DNA of 64,000 bases, from the NCBI RefSeq assembly GCF_030247195.1, contig NC_080671.1, positions 10,803,343-10,867,342 on the forward strand, in the 5' to 3' direction. This document shows, in pieces, positions 10,678 to 22,372 of the stretch. Source of the DNA: Topomyia yanbarensis. Taxonomy: Eukaryota > Arthropoda > Insecta > Diptera > Culicidae. Within the stretch, counting starts at the first letter, position 1. Every line of letters begins with the position of its first letter. A model generated the notes under the pieces. The model saw only the letters and a list, made by a program, of their open reading frames with translations. It was not told the DNA's origin and did not search any database. Made by a program: the position numbers and the translations under genes.

Positions 10678-11004
10678 TTAAAAGATGAACTATGTACAAA
10701 CATAGATGACAGCAGAAAACGTAAAGTTAAAAAAACCAAACACAGCGTAATCGTCAAATCGTATGTTATTAAACAATAAAGAAGTTTCAATTTTTTTAAA
10801 AGTAAATCTTTGTTGATGCTTTATCATTTTTTCATGAAATCATGTTTCGATTTGTGATAATAACACAATTTTTAGAGAAGTTAAACAATGTGATATATCT
10901 CCAACTAATTACACAATTCGACTGTTCGTATTGTTAGTTTTAACTAACACTTTGTCTGTTTTAACTAAAACAGTCAAATACTAAACGCGGTTAAAATGGC
11001 GGTA

Positions 11005-11182
11005 AGTATTTTTTTATCAGCTTCAGTATGATAATAAGACAGGGAACTGTAATACTTTGCGAAGATTTGCCTTCAAAAGTCAAGTAGTAAAGAATCGGTT
11101 GGATCAGTAATTGAGAAGGCCATGGGAAAAAGTGTCCCCAGATGACATTCGTTGCGGATTCCACTTCTCCGTATTTTGACAT
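11005..11182 (-). pseudogene. ORF1 retroposon fragment (second RRM-like part)
   Basis: The reading MSKYGEVESA.N..W..FFP resembles MSQYGEVESVKPDTWRNFFP of the 44470-45486 protein, followed by a region like IPSYL. Only about 50 residues survive. It is one of five relics of this ORF1 family in the window (also 17100-17930, 25265-25615 and 53755-54012 minus, and 44392-45622 plus). Confidence 0.65.
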
Positions 11183-11442
11183 GAATGTCTAAATGTAATC
11201 ACAGTGCGCGGTGCTAAGCCATTTTATCGTTGTTCATATATTCGTTTCAACCTTTGCTAGGCTACTAAATGATATCAGTACCGCGTTGCGAATATGGTGA
11301 AGTTGAATATGGGACACTTGCGTAAAATAATACACTATTTTACTTCCAGTAACTTTTCATTGAATACGTTTAAATGTCATGTTAGACCTTTCGTTTGTAA
11401 CACATTCGTTAAGATCGATTCAGTAATCGTTAAGGTAATTAC

Positions 11443-12314
11443 TAGAGCTTCCATTTCCCGACGGTTTTCAGCTTCCCGGGATTCGGGAAATAAATAATAA
11501 ATTTCCCGGGAAATCCCGGGATCCCGGGAGAGTACTCATACAATGCAATTGAACTTTATATGCTATATGCCTAAAATAACCATGTGTCCGTCTTACCCAC
11601 AGTTCCCCTATCTCTTTTCATACATCCAAAAATTTACAGATATTACAGTATAACAAATAAGACGAAATATGCATTCGATGAACCGACCAAATATTTCTGC
11701 AGACGTTCTAGAAACTTTCCTTATTGTAAATAGCGTTTGCGTTAAGCATGATATCACTACAAACCATCCCAAGTTTTGAAACACACACACACACACATAG
11801 ATTTTTTAAGAAAGTAACGCAATTTTCATTACTAATTTGATTGCAAGCCCTTTCATTCAAGATCTAACTATTAAAATAAACTATTAAAAGAATTATTGAA
11901 AATCTGATCAATCGGTTCATCGGTGGCAGAGATATCGTGAGCATCACTAACGCTACTGTAAGGAAATGGTTCGGTATAAAGGCCGACAAATTAATCCTTT
12001 TTTGAATGAAAATTTGAATGAATGCAACATTCTTTACCAGTGTTTTGAGTATGGCGTGGAACACGAAAACATCAGTGAGCCTAAAGATATATAGGCCATT
12101 GATTTGCAAATCAGTTGGAAAAGCACAATCTGCATTCACTACTCACTCCAAATGTTTGCCGGTAAAGATATTTCCTACAGAATTTCATTTGGAGAATCTA
12201 AATCTTATGGAATAAATTAAAAATCTTTTTTCCCGGGATTTCCGAATCGGGAATCCCGGGAAATCCGAAAATCCCGGGATTCCCGGGAAATAAATTCCCG
12301 GGATGGAAGCTCTA
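11443..12314. mobile_element. hAT-like non-autonomous element, 872 bp
   Basis: The termini TAGAGCTTCCAT (11443) and ATGGAAGCTCTA (ending 12314) are perfect inverted repeats. They are flanked by the identical 8-bp GTAATTAC at 11435-11442 and 12315-12322, the target size expected of hAT elements. Inside each end are clusters of CCCGGGA/TCCCGGG words (11475-11530 and 12225-12302), a candidate set of subterminal transposase-binding repeats. No transposase is recognisable. A short CA microsatellite lies at about 11779-11798. The interior frames are spurious. Confidence 0.88.
11470..11530. repeat. Subterminal CCCGGG cluster, left end
   Basis: Several TTCCCGGGA / TCCCGGGAA palindromic words occur within 60 bp. 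They are mirrored at 12225-12302 near the right terminus. In hAT elements repeated short words just inside the ends often bind the transposase; that role here is inferred. Confidence 0.6.
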
Positions 12315-12322
12315 GTAATTAC

Positions 12323-13942
12323 ATGGCATTGGAATACATATATACAGTGTCGTATCCAAATTGTACAACGGTGGTAGAGTACTTCTTATCATCTCAAAAG
12401 TCGTACACAGAATGTCTGAATCCCTCACTTCCTGATCGAGCAAACGATCACTTTGCGTGCTTTTTCCTGCTAAAACGCATCGATTTTTGCTTTTCGTAAT
12501 TGCGCGTTTGAATGCATGGTTACCAGTTATCTTTAGTAACAACAGGCATTCTTTGTAGAATAATTTCTCAAATAATGGAAATAAACCCAAATTGCCATAA
12601 GGTTTTTTCGTCATCAGTCATTTGCTGTAAATAATTGGTAACTATAACGTTTCTTCGGCACTACAAAACAGCCTGGAAAAAAAGATAGAGCGATTTTTTC
12701 ACATTTCTCATATAAGAAATGTAAACCTGTGCAACATAATTTGTATCGTTTAAACGTTCATCTAGAATTTCAGTCCAAACACAACTGTTCGAGTTATTCA
12801 ATTTAAAATGATATACAGCTGCAGGCAACTGAAACTCCATCTAATATTCTTCGCCACACAGTATATCACGATCAATGTTCGAGTCCAGGGCTCCTTTTAA
12901 TGTCATAATAAATCAACAATTGTCCTGTTGATCGTCGATCAGATATCTTTCACAACAACGGATAACATCTGGATACCCATTACGAGTACGCTCTATGGTC
13001 CCACCACAATCTCTGAGCGGAAATACAGACAGTTCAAATAACTGCGTTCCTAGACATGATTTGCCATTGTGTACCAACGGGACAAAGAGCCATTCAATAT
13101 TCCGGCGAACCGGGTGAATGTTTGGAACAGAGCCTGAACTACGGTAACCACTCCTTGAAAACACGGTTCGATTCAATCCTAACTTCGGCCCTGATCTTTC
13201 CCGACAGCCGCGCACAGATTAATGTTTTTGTTCACCTGCTATTAAATCCCAAATGCGATATCACGCTACCTAGATCTGACTTTAATGCCCCTAAATCGAA
13301 AGCGCCTTGCGGCTCAGTCTAACCCCTACTGACGGAATAAATAGCCTAACAACCTTTTTTTTTGCTTTCATTACAAACCATCTCATCACCTTCATAATTT
13401 GAAAAGTACGGATTTCACACGGCTCGGCGAAGTGACATCAAAGGCTTCCCCCACGGAGCACTCTCTGTAGGATGAGGGCTACAAAAAACATAGATGCAAA
13501 GCTAAGATTTGATGATGATCATCATCATTACGTACAATCGATGAGGGAGCGCACCGTGGAGAGCCCACTCTGCAATCTAATTATTGTTTAGTGAATGTCT
13601 GTTTGAATTGGTTTTCAGGAGAAGTGTAATGCAATATAATCGTAGACGTAAGAAATAGAGAAAGTGTCACTTTGATCATCATCAACGTAGCAGACTTACT
13701 ATATGCAGTTTGGATAATAGTACCCGTTAATGCACACTCTTTAAAATTTAGTTGCTGCCTACTCACGATCTTTAGAAATACAAATACGAATAGAGCTTAG
13801 ACAGATTAAATTATATGTTCCTTTATTTTCACAAGTGGAAATAATTTACAGGGATAGCCCGGACAGATATGACGTTTCAATCCAATCATTGCCTCGAAAC
13901 GTAAACTTGAATGCAAATGCTTATTGTCGGTCTAATTTTACT
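12323..13942. other. Unassigned sequence with a few short frames
   Basis: Minus frames 12312-12614 and 12913-13215 (100 residues each) are unrecognised. The block 12910-13330 is richer in GC and could be a host exon or old element. A perfect 18-bp palindrome of GAT/ATC triplets lies at 13510-13527. No confident gene. Confidence 0.3.
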
Positions 13943-14300
13943 GATTAATTGGAATTTCGGCTTTTGCGGTCTGTTTTATTAAAACGGGTGATTTGTACTG
14001 TCCGACGTTTCGGCCACTGGTTGTGATCTTTTTCAAGGGAAATACTAGAATATATATCTTCTATAGTGTCTTTGAGTCGTACACAGTGGTTAAAAAAGAC
14101 TGATGGGAAAACTGAACAATTCTACGGCATATTTGAAGCTAATTTAAAAAAAAACCTCCGATGGTTGGCAAACGACGCTCAAACGAAGAACAATAACGTA
14201 TTTCCCTTGAAAAAGTCCATATCCAGTTGCCGAAACGTCGGACAGTATAAATCACCCATTCTAATAAAACAGACCGCAAAAGCTGAAAATCCAATAAATC
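13943..14300. mobile_element. Fold-back element with ~103-bp arms
   Basis: The left arm 13943-14045 and right arm 14198-14300 are reverse complements at roughly 85 percent. Shared words are GCTTTTGCGGTCTGTTTTAT, GTCCGACGTTTCGGC and TTTTTCAAGGGAAATA. The 150-bp loop has no coding signal. A piece with the same TCGAAACGTCCGG word lies at 17500-17530 inside the broken ORF1 retroposon. A dispersed MITE family is likely; superfamily unknown. Confidence 0.75.
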
Positions 14301-16440
14301 TTCATCCGGTCGTCTACCCAAGTAAAAATTTACTAATTTACTTATTTGTATTCATTTCAGGTGAGGCGTCATTTATGGCTTTCCGGCTCAACAAAGAACA
14401 TCCATTGCGTAAATTGCTTGTAGCGTACTCAATTCATGGTATGGTATGATGAAAACTCATTTTATCGTCATCAATCTTCCAAACTAAATTTTAACAATTT
14501 GGCTAATTCATGTTCTGTACATTGTCAACAGTTGAGGCCAATGCAGACAAATCGTTATTTTTCCAGGTCGTATTCAATATTTTTTATGGTGACAAAACCG
14601 GCACTGTTGTACCACCTGACAACCAAATCCGATTATAATAGTTATTAATAGTCTTGTGTGGAAGCGATGGCCTATAACAGTAACTAGCTAATGGTAGGTT
14701 ATTTTGAGCAACGAATTGAAGAAAAAGCCAATCAAGCTCGCCCTGCACACACGGTGAAATCCGATAGTCGTCGTGTACTAATTAAACCACAAGCCTTTGC
14801 TTTCGATGGAAAAAAAACATCGAAAGGCGCGTAAAATGGCACTCATGTAACACGGTGCAAAGGGACATTCTTTCCCGCATTAATTACGAGCTCGGTCTGG
14901 TAGTTAGGGTTGGGTAGGTACCACTGTTGCTGGTTAGTGCACTTCTTCTGCAACTTCTTCATGTACTGGCCAGCATTTACACTGAAATGGTTCGAATGGC
15001 CGATAAATCACGTTAATTACCCACCAACAACCCAGCAACATCTGACACACATCTCGGCGCGGACCAGATTGAGGAGTTCACTCCTCCACACCCGCAATCA
15101 GGGTAATTGATTCCAGTTTAGGGAAACTTGAGAGGGAAGCAAACATGATAGTTGAAGACAAACAAGTTAACTCGCTTGCACTGAAAGATTTTTACTTCAA
15201 TTTTTAGTAATCAGATCTGACGTAAGCGATGAAAAAAGAAACAAATTTCATTGCATTATTAAAAAAATAATTAAAAAATCTATGATAATCATGATGTTAA
15301 GTTATTTTAATTACTATTATAACACTGTTCGGTAAAAAATTCAACTTAATTTTACTAGTAACGAATTCTATTTCAAAAAGTAGATGGAAAAGGGCGTGTT
15401 TCGTTTGTCTTCAATACGTTAGGATCTATTTTCAAAACATTTCAATTTTTTTTCTGTTATCTGTTTATTATCGAAGAGATTGAAAATTCAGCGAAATAAA
15501 AAATACGCTTAAGAATATTTTTGGTGCATATTTCAGGCCTGCGCTAAATTGCGCATTTAGATTTTGTATACAAGGTCGCGTTCTTAATTTATGCACTTTT
15601 TAATTCAATATTGAATGTTGAAATAAATATGTTAAAACCGTTTTTAGGCCAACATCACATAATTTCCAAATCGTCAAGTTTCGAAGTCAACACCTTTTGA
15701 AAACTATGAGGCTCATCTTTTGAAAAAAATATTTTTGATGCTAAACCTCCTAAAAATGGCAATGCAGAATCAACATTTAAAACATTATGCAGAGACTTCT
15801 GTCTTCATTGAAGTTGTTAGAATGATATTAGAAATATCACTTTACTGAATCCATAATAAGCTTATCGAAATATAGAGCAATATTTACGAAATTTCATTAA
15901 ATTCTGTTTTCATCATTATAAATTCGTTATAGTATGTTTTGAATACGAATACCATAATTAAAAATGTGTATTTTATTGTTCTATATTAACTTTGCAGAAG
16001 GTCAAACAAATGTAGAAGGCATCGTCAATAATTATATTAAAGCAACTTGTTTTAAGAGGTTTTTCGCAAATAACCTAATATATCTCAATACCCTCTGAAT
16101 ACTTAGAGCACTTATTTCTACAACTAAGTTGTTTCTAATTATATTCTAAATAATATTTTCTAACCGTTGATTCTCTATTATTACTTCTAAGGCGATTAAT
16201 AACCAAAATTATTTTTTGGAGATGTGCTATATAAAACTTCTTACAAGATACAAAATCCCTAAAGATGACGGTTTCGAAATAATATGATCTTAGGGGATTA
16301 CTCCACCGTAGATTTAAAAAAAATCGATTTTTTATTGATCTAAAATTTTTCAGGATCTTGGAAATGGTATACCAAAAAGCGCGGTGACAATAATTGCTGC
16401 ATGTTCAAATTTTCAATTCTCCCCCAACGCCTCCTATGTG
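14301..16440. other. Unassigned; partly AT-rich dispersed repeat
   Basis: 14310-15160 is non-repetitive within the window and of moderate GC, with unrecognised frames (14436-14648, 14910-15110 plus). 15640-16260 resembles the AT-rich repeat seen at 7180-7810. No gene is called. Confidence 0.35.
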
Positions 16441-16448
16441 TATACAGC

Positions 16449-16749
16449 CAGGGGCGGCGAAACACTTTACGCCCGAGTGGGTAGAAAGCATAGGGTGAGG
16501 GGTCCATTAGTAAGGATTGTTTCCCTTTTCGCAATGCACACGCTTACATTACATTCACATTAAATCACGTTCGTTTATGCAAATAGAATTGTGGTACATC
16601 GATGTTATCAAATGTGTGTAGTGCGAGATACATGCGTTGTGCATCTAAATTTTTTTAAATGGTTCAAAATTTCGAGTGGGTAATTACCCACTCGGTTATT
16701 TTCGAGTGGGTAGTACTACCAATACTACCCACGCTTTCCGCCGGCCCTG
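16449..16749. mobile_element. hAT-like MITE, 301 bp
   Basis: The ends are CAGGGGCGGCGAAA (16449) and TTTCCGCCGGCCCTG (ending 16749), imperfect inverted repeats starting CAGGG. TATACAGC is duplicated exactly at 16441-16448 and 16750-16757. CAG-type termini and an 8-bp duplication point to hAT. It contains GAGTGGGTAATTACCCACTC, a self-complementary word. A fragment of the same family is at 53488-53547. Confidence 0.88.
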
Positions 16750-16938
16750 TATACAGCGTATTGGAAACTTCAACCGCGTTCTCGAATCCACATTTTTTTA
16801 ACCTGCCGGAAACTTAACTCGAACAAATGTTTTTTTGGTAATTTTTTATAGTATATTCAAAATTGAATTCCGCAGCGGCGTACGTAAGATTTTATTTTTT
16901 TATTGGCATATATTTTTTTAATCAGCAATTTGGTGTTT

Positions 16939-18047
16939 CTTTTTTTTATTTCGTTTATTTGACACGGCTCATAACAGTAACTTAACGGAGCCATGGATCT
17001 TTCATGTGTTTACAATATGTATAAAAAAAAATAAATACAAATATTATTGATTATCCGCTGAATCTCGTACACGCAACTTTTTATTGCGATCGGAGACCTT
17101 CTTTCGCGGCCCGCCTACTGCGTCATGGGGATCATTTAATTCTCTCTTGTCCTTCACATCATCGGTTATCATCGTTAAAAGTGTCTTGGTGCTCGCGATC
17201 AGATTTTCTTTCCTGCTTCTTGCACCTACGAGTTACCAATTTAAATCCGTCGTCATTGTTATTAATTTTTTCACCGATGTTGCTTACATTGGTTTTTGGA
17301 GTGCTGGATGCTGCTTTTGCAGTTGTCAATATGGACTGAACAGCTGCCACAAATTTGGCAACCGTTTGTGGTTCAGGTATTGGTATTAAAAACTCTTTTT
17401 TAGCCTAGTTTGCCGTGGATGCGTCGGTAATCGGTAGATATGCATTCTCCTCTGTCTCTTCCGTGCAAGGTTGTCCGTGGTGCGCTTTCTGATTAGTAGG
17501 TCGAAACGTCCGGTAAAATACAGTTTGTTTTAATTTTCACCGAAAAAAAATCGATGACCGTCCATACCAAATTCGCTAGCGGTGATTAAAACAAAGCAAC
17601 AAAGTCATGTAGCTTTACATCTACATATCCTTTTGTCTATAGACACGGGAACCTTAATTCCAACTTTATCGCATTCAACCACGTGCTTCAACTTGTTCTG
17701 CAAAACAAAACGTTCGGCTAGGGCTAACGTGTTGAATTATATTAATACTACATTGCGAAGATGATGATACTGAAGATACGTAACCTCCTTGAACCTAAGC
17801 AGCTGCATCTTCACCTTCAGCAGGTATTCCACTTCACGTAAGCTCAATCTTATTGAACAGAATTTAAAGTCAACGACCGCTGTGTTGGGTCGGAGCAGAG
17901 CTTTTTCGTCAACTTTACTCATGATGGCAAGAATAAATTAAATATTTCCTTTGTTCTCGAGACAATGCACACTAGATCGAGAGGTTGCTAATTGCTGTTC
18001 ACTTGGTTCGATTGTACGTCTGACTTTTGCGGAAGTAGAAAGTAGAC
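16939..18047 (-). mobile_element. ORF1-only retroposon, copy 2 (damaged)
   Basis: Read on the minus strand it starts at CAGTCTACTTTCTACTT (18042 region) and ends in GAGCCGTGTCAAATAAACGAAAT plus an A run (about 16940). These are the same two ends as the 44392-45622 copy. The N-terminal half (17600-17925, MSKVDEKALLRPN start at 17922) and C-terminal half (17100-17470) survive. The middle, at about 17480-17600, is replaced by unrelated sequence containing TCGAAACGTCCGG. Stops also break the C-terminal half. The flanks carry similar, imperfect ~12-bp words (AATACAAAATTG and AACACCAAATTG) that may be an aged target duplication. Confidence 0.8.
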
Positions 18048-18532
18048 TGCGCAATTTTGTATTGATTTTTGTGCTTTAAAAGAAAAGAGCACCATTTTGC
18101 GAAAAAACAAAATACCGAAAAAATTCTACGTACGTAGCTTGTTGCTATTGTTATGAGAAATCGAAAAAAAAAATTTTGAGCTCTAAGTTAAAAATTACGG
18201 GAGATATGTTTCCGGCCGTGGACCCTTGCCAAAAAGGTTGCAAGGCCGCCATCTTGTGACAAAATTACTCGAAAATATATTATTTGTGCTATACAAATAG
18301 TATTATAAATCCCATATGACAAGATCTCCATTAATTTCTTTATTGCGTCTAGAAACGTTCCTGAAATATGTCTATTTTTGTGCTCTATAGCGATGTAACC
18401 CCTTAACCGTAAAAAACTGTTTTTAAACATTTATTTCAGTATGCTTGATTCTAAAAGTGTTTCGAACCGCCCCGAAAAGTTCACGTACTTTGCGAGCATT
18501 CTCCGCTAATTTACTGGCCCGTGGTTAAAGAG
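18048..18532. repeat. Includes dispersed repeat B, copy 2
   Basis: 18290-18405 matches 9618-9735. The minus frame 18188-18430 overlaps it and is spurious. The remainder is unassigned. Confidence 0.45.
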
Positions 18533-18662
<130 letters not shown>

Positions 18663-18720
18663 TGTACAACTGACAATTTGTCTTAATGAACTATACTAAA
18701 CTAAGGTAAACTAAACATAA

Positions 18721-20134
18721 TTAAAATAGTGACAATACACGACGACGAAACTGCGAAGAGTTCATGACGAAGTCAAAAATTTCAGCAAACTCATTGAAGC
18801 GACGACTCATTGCTAAAATTAGACTATTGGCAGCGTAGTTAGTGCTGTGCATTTCAGAATGCAGCAGAGCTCGAGGGCGAAGAGAACGGGTAGGCGCGTA
18901 GAGGTTGATTTGTGCTAGTAGTTCCGGATCATCATATTCAGCCAGCAGAATCATTGACACGAAGGTAGCTTGCGCTGCATGTCTCCGGCGTGTTAAAGTA
19001 TTAAGTCCTAAAAGACGACAACGGTCCTCGTACGGTGGCAGGTTTAATGGATCGTTCCACGGCAATTCACGTAACGCATATCGTATGAATTTACGCTGGA
19101 CTGCTTCGATACTAAGGCTCCACGTAGCTTGATACGGGCACCAAACGACGTTCCAAATTCCAACTGCGGGCGCACCAATGAGCAATAAAGAGCCTTGAAG
19201 CATAGAGGATCCCGAAATTCGTTGGATATTTTGAAAATAAATCCCAGCAAACGATTGGCTCTGTCGATGGTCGCTGAGACGTGATGAGTATACGTTAGCT
19301 TATCATCAAGAATGACTCCTAGATCCTTCACGTGGTCAACGCGTTGTAGTAGAGTTCCCGCGATGTTATAGTTGAAGGTAAACATATTTCTCGTTCGATA
19401 ATAGCTGATGACAAAACATTTTGCAACGCTAAGGACCATCATGTTTCTTACACACCAGCTATAAAAGGTGTCAATAAGATGCTGTAGCTCACGGCAATCG
19501 GCTTCATTCCGTATAACAAGAAAAAATTTTAAGTCGTCGGCAAAAAACAGCTTTCCTCCACGGCTTAGAACGAAAACCGCAACGTTATGAGGAAATCCGA
19601 AAGTGTTGAAAAAGGATTCTGAAACAATATCGCCAATTTGAACAACGATTTCACGGTGCACAAGGTAGGATCGAAACCAATTGCAGAATCTAGTAGAACA
19701 CCCTAGCTTATCAAGCTTTGTTATCAGTATCTCATGATTAACTCTATCAAAAGCTGCCTTTAGATCAGTGTAAATAGTATCCACCTGCAATTTCTTAGAC
19801 ATTGGTTCCGTGCAAAATGACGTAAAGCAGACGAGATTCGTCTCGACTGAACGTCCTGGGAAAAATCCGTGCTGAGATGTACTAATGTAGTGTCGACAAG
19901 CAGAAAATAACGCCTTGTTCATAATTGATTCAAACACTTTAGATTCGACTCCTAGCGAAGTGATTCCGCGATAGTTCGCTGTGTTGCGTTTGTCACCTTT
20001 CTTGAATACCGGGAACATTACTGAGCATTTCCAATCCTCAGGAAACGTTTGCTGCTGAAGCGATAGGTTAAAAATATATGCAAGTGATGTTACAAGTAAG
20101 TCCAAACATTTTTTCAATACAGTTGAAGGTATAA
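18721..20134 (-). pseudogene. LINE reverse transcriptase, 3' part
   Basis: Catalyses target-primed reverse transcription in intact LINEs. Visible motifs in order are FPVFKKGDKRNTANYRGI (domain 2-2a), TDLKAAFDRVNH (motif A), FFADDLK with the catalytic FADD at about 19533-19547 (motif C), KDLGVILDDKLTY and the thumb. The segment between FFNTFG and NDV-like FPHNVAV is short and lacks the expected PQGS-type motif B, so an in-frame deletion at about 19594 removed it. A frameshift at about 19150 joins the two frames 20117-19044 and 19203-18721. The C-terminal part ends at LSLF. The 5' side is cut by the piggyBac-like insertion. Confidence 0.88.
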
Positions 20135-20512
20135 CCCTCTAGTTCCCAACACCGCCTCTAGGCGGTCTCTTTAAAAATCTAAATAAAACTTCTAAAACAT
20201 GATTGTATGTTGTCATCCGCCCTAGTAATTCTTCCCAACGCTCACACCTTTCATACACACACATTGTTTGAATAATCGTAGCTTTCTGTTAAAGGCAATT
20301 GAAGCTCAAAGTTGAAAATTCCATGAAAACGTGGAAAAAAAACTATTTTGAGTTTAGTAGCAATCTTCATTAAACAAATTTTAACTATATTTGGAAATTT
20401 TAATAACTAAAAAAAATATTTTTGAGTAGCCTGTTAGTAGCCTTTTACTGTAGATGCGAATTGGTTTAGTGGAATAATTCGGAAGTTTAGCTTTTTCGGT
20501 AAAACATTTTGC

Positions 20513-20606
20513 CCGCCTATACTGCCGTGATCCGCATAACAGTCCCATTCGCTATGGGTTTCCTATGCAGGTGGGACTGTTATGCATATCACGGCAGTAT
20601 AGGCGG
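20513..20606. repeat. Hairpin, ~37-bp arms, inside the piggyBac-like element
   Basis: Arms 20513-20550 and 20570-20606 pair over CCGCCTATACTGCCGTGAT and CATAACAGTCCCA with two or three mismatches and a 19-bp loop. Probably a small MITE or a subterminal structure. Confidence 0.75.
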
Positions 20607-22231
20607 TGTTGGGCACCTGGGCAAAAAAAATTCAGTCTTTTGTGATTACTTATCGTACCGAAACTAGCTTTATGTGCAATTTTAGCTGAAAAGAAGCATG
20701 TTTTAAAATCTTTGGGTGAATGCTGCTATTAGAATATGGATGTCCTTATCATTTAATTATATTTAGGGGAGTCTGGGGTAAGTTGGCGGAATCTTATTTT
20801 ATCCTTTTGTATTAGACATATAGTGCTGTTTATAGTCCTGCACTTCAAGTACTGTGTAATCCATTCTTCCATGTACTTATGTTGCATAACATTCTGTTTC
20901 GTTCAAGTTAAGCGCTAAGTTTTCGAGCATATTAGAGTGAAGAGCCCATTTTAGTCGTATTAGGGAGGGTGCCTCACCATTTCATTAATTGCTCGGAAGA
21001 CACAATTGATGCAATGCGTATGAATTGGCACTAGTATCTTTGCTTTCCAATGCGTTGAACAAAGATGGCTAACGCTGCTCTAACCACCGGCTTCACATGG
21101 CTAGGCTACTCCTTAACTTGGGTAATTTCATCGCTGTTGTGCTATCTTATGACAAACGCCATTTTGGGGTGAACTGAGTTAGATATGCCATGTTACTAAG
21201 TTTTAAAATCTCCATAAAGTCGCGTTTTCAGAATTTTTAAATTCTGCTAGGTTACTGAGATATAGCGAAACACGATTATGACAAGCGGCAATTTCTCGAG
21301 TGATCGAGTTGTGCTATCTTATGACAAAGAAAAAAGAGACAACATTCTTAGTTTGTTGGCTTGCTATAAGCCGAAAAGCTTATAGCAAGCCAACAGATGT
21401 CTCTGTTGGCATAGGTAATTCCTATGCAGATCAACAATAAGCATTAGCTAGGTTCTTGTCTCGGGAGCAAAACTTTTCCTACCATAGTTTTTTTTCTGGG
21501 AATGGTTGGCTTATATATTCATGATTATTGAACAAATTTCCTTTTGAGATTTCCACTTGTTTTGGAAAGTATACCGAAATGTAGTGATGGATTATGCAAG
21601 AAGAACATTTGTTTCGTCTAGTCACCTGTCAACAATAACATTGTTTAATATACATTGCCTCTAAATTGTCAATGAAACCAATTTTTGTTCTTTGTTTTTC
21701 CTGAATAAAGGAGGAAAATTGGAAAAACTTTGTGTTCTAATACCATCATTTTGTAACCTGATATTGTTGCTATCGCATGGAAAAGTATGATATTGGACCT
21801 AGTGATCTATAACGCATAATTTTACGAATCAGTTATAATTCATTTTTACATGAAATCTTCTGTACACATTTGTGACACGTCTTACATATTTTATCATCAA
21901 TACACACTTATGACACGTATGTGAGCGACTTTGGTTTACATTTTAAGCAAAAACTGTAAATATAGTCAACCGATCTTCGCACAAATCGAGAGTTTACTTC
22001 AGAAAAGATAGAAGCATCGAATGCCTTCTCCGAAAAGCTTCTAACATTTATAAATTTTAAGATATTCAATCTCAAACTTTAAAAATCGTTTTTCTCGAAA
22101 AGTGCTAAATGGCGCTTGTCATTTGCGTTCTGATGGAATCCAAAATATAAACCATCTGAATTCGCTTATGTTGAAGTAACTAGAAGAAAAAAAGTTTTTG
22201 CTTTTTATTCGCCCAGGTGCCCAACACCGCC
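20602..22231. repeat. 21-bp inverted pair, possible nested element ends
   Basis: GGCGGTGTTGGGCACCTGGGC at 20602-20622 is the exact reverse complement of 22211-22231. The word CCCAACACCGCCTCTAG also follows the outer left terminus at 20145. The insertion may therefore be a composite of two related elements or an internal rearrangement. Confidence 0.6.
21354..21395. repeat. Hairpin, 17-bp perfect arms
   Basis: TGTTGGCTTGCTATAAG and its exact complement are separated by 8 bp. A second short palindrome (GCATAGG..CCTATGC) follows at about 21408-21426. A direct repeat of GTTGTGCTATCTTATGACAA occurs at 21135 and 21308. Confidence 0.7.
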
Positions 22232-22372
22232 TCTAGACGGCCTGCTTATTTTAAGGCTTTAATGAAAAATCCATTGCTTACTTGAATTATCAACATTATT
22301 TTCGTTATTCTCATCGCGAAACCCGTCTACAAAAGTTTTTTCAAGCCAAATAAAAATTTGGGCACTAAAGGG

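Larger units (their letters stand above)
20135..22372. mobile_element. piggyBac-like insertion inside the LINE, 2238 bp
   Basis: The terminal inverted repeats are CCCTCTAGTTCCCAA (20135) and TTGGGCACTAAAGGG (ending 22372). ATAA is duplicated at 20131-20134 and 22373-22376, a variant of the TTAA target. When one ATAA is kept and the insert omitted, the LINE frame runs continuously through an IPSTVLKKC motif. So the boundaries are exact. No transposase frame is present, so it is non-autonomous. It holds two hairpins and repeated CCCAACACCGCC words, and may be composite. Confidence 0.85.

Noticed and set aside
14066..14449. 127-residue plus frame
   Set aside because: Runs through the right arm of the fold-back element, with no recognisable domain.
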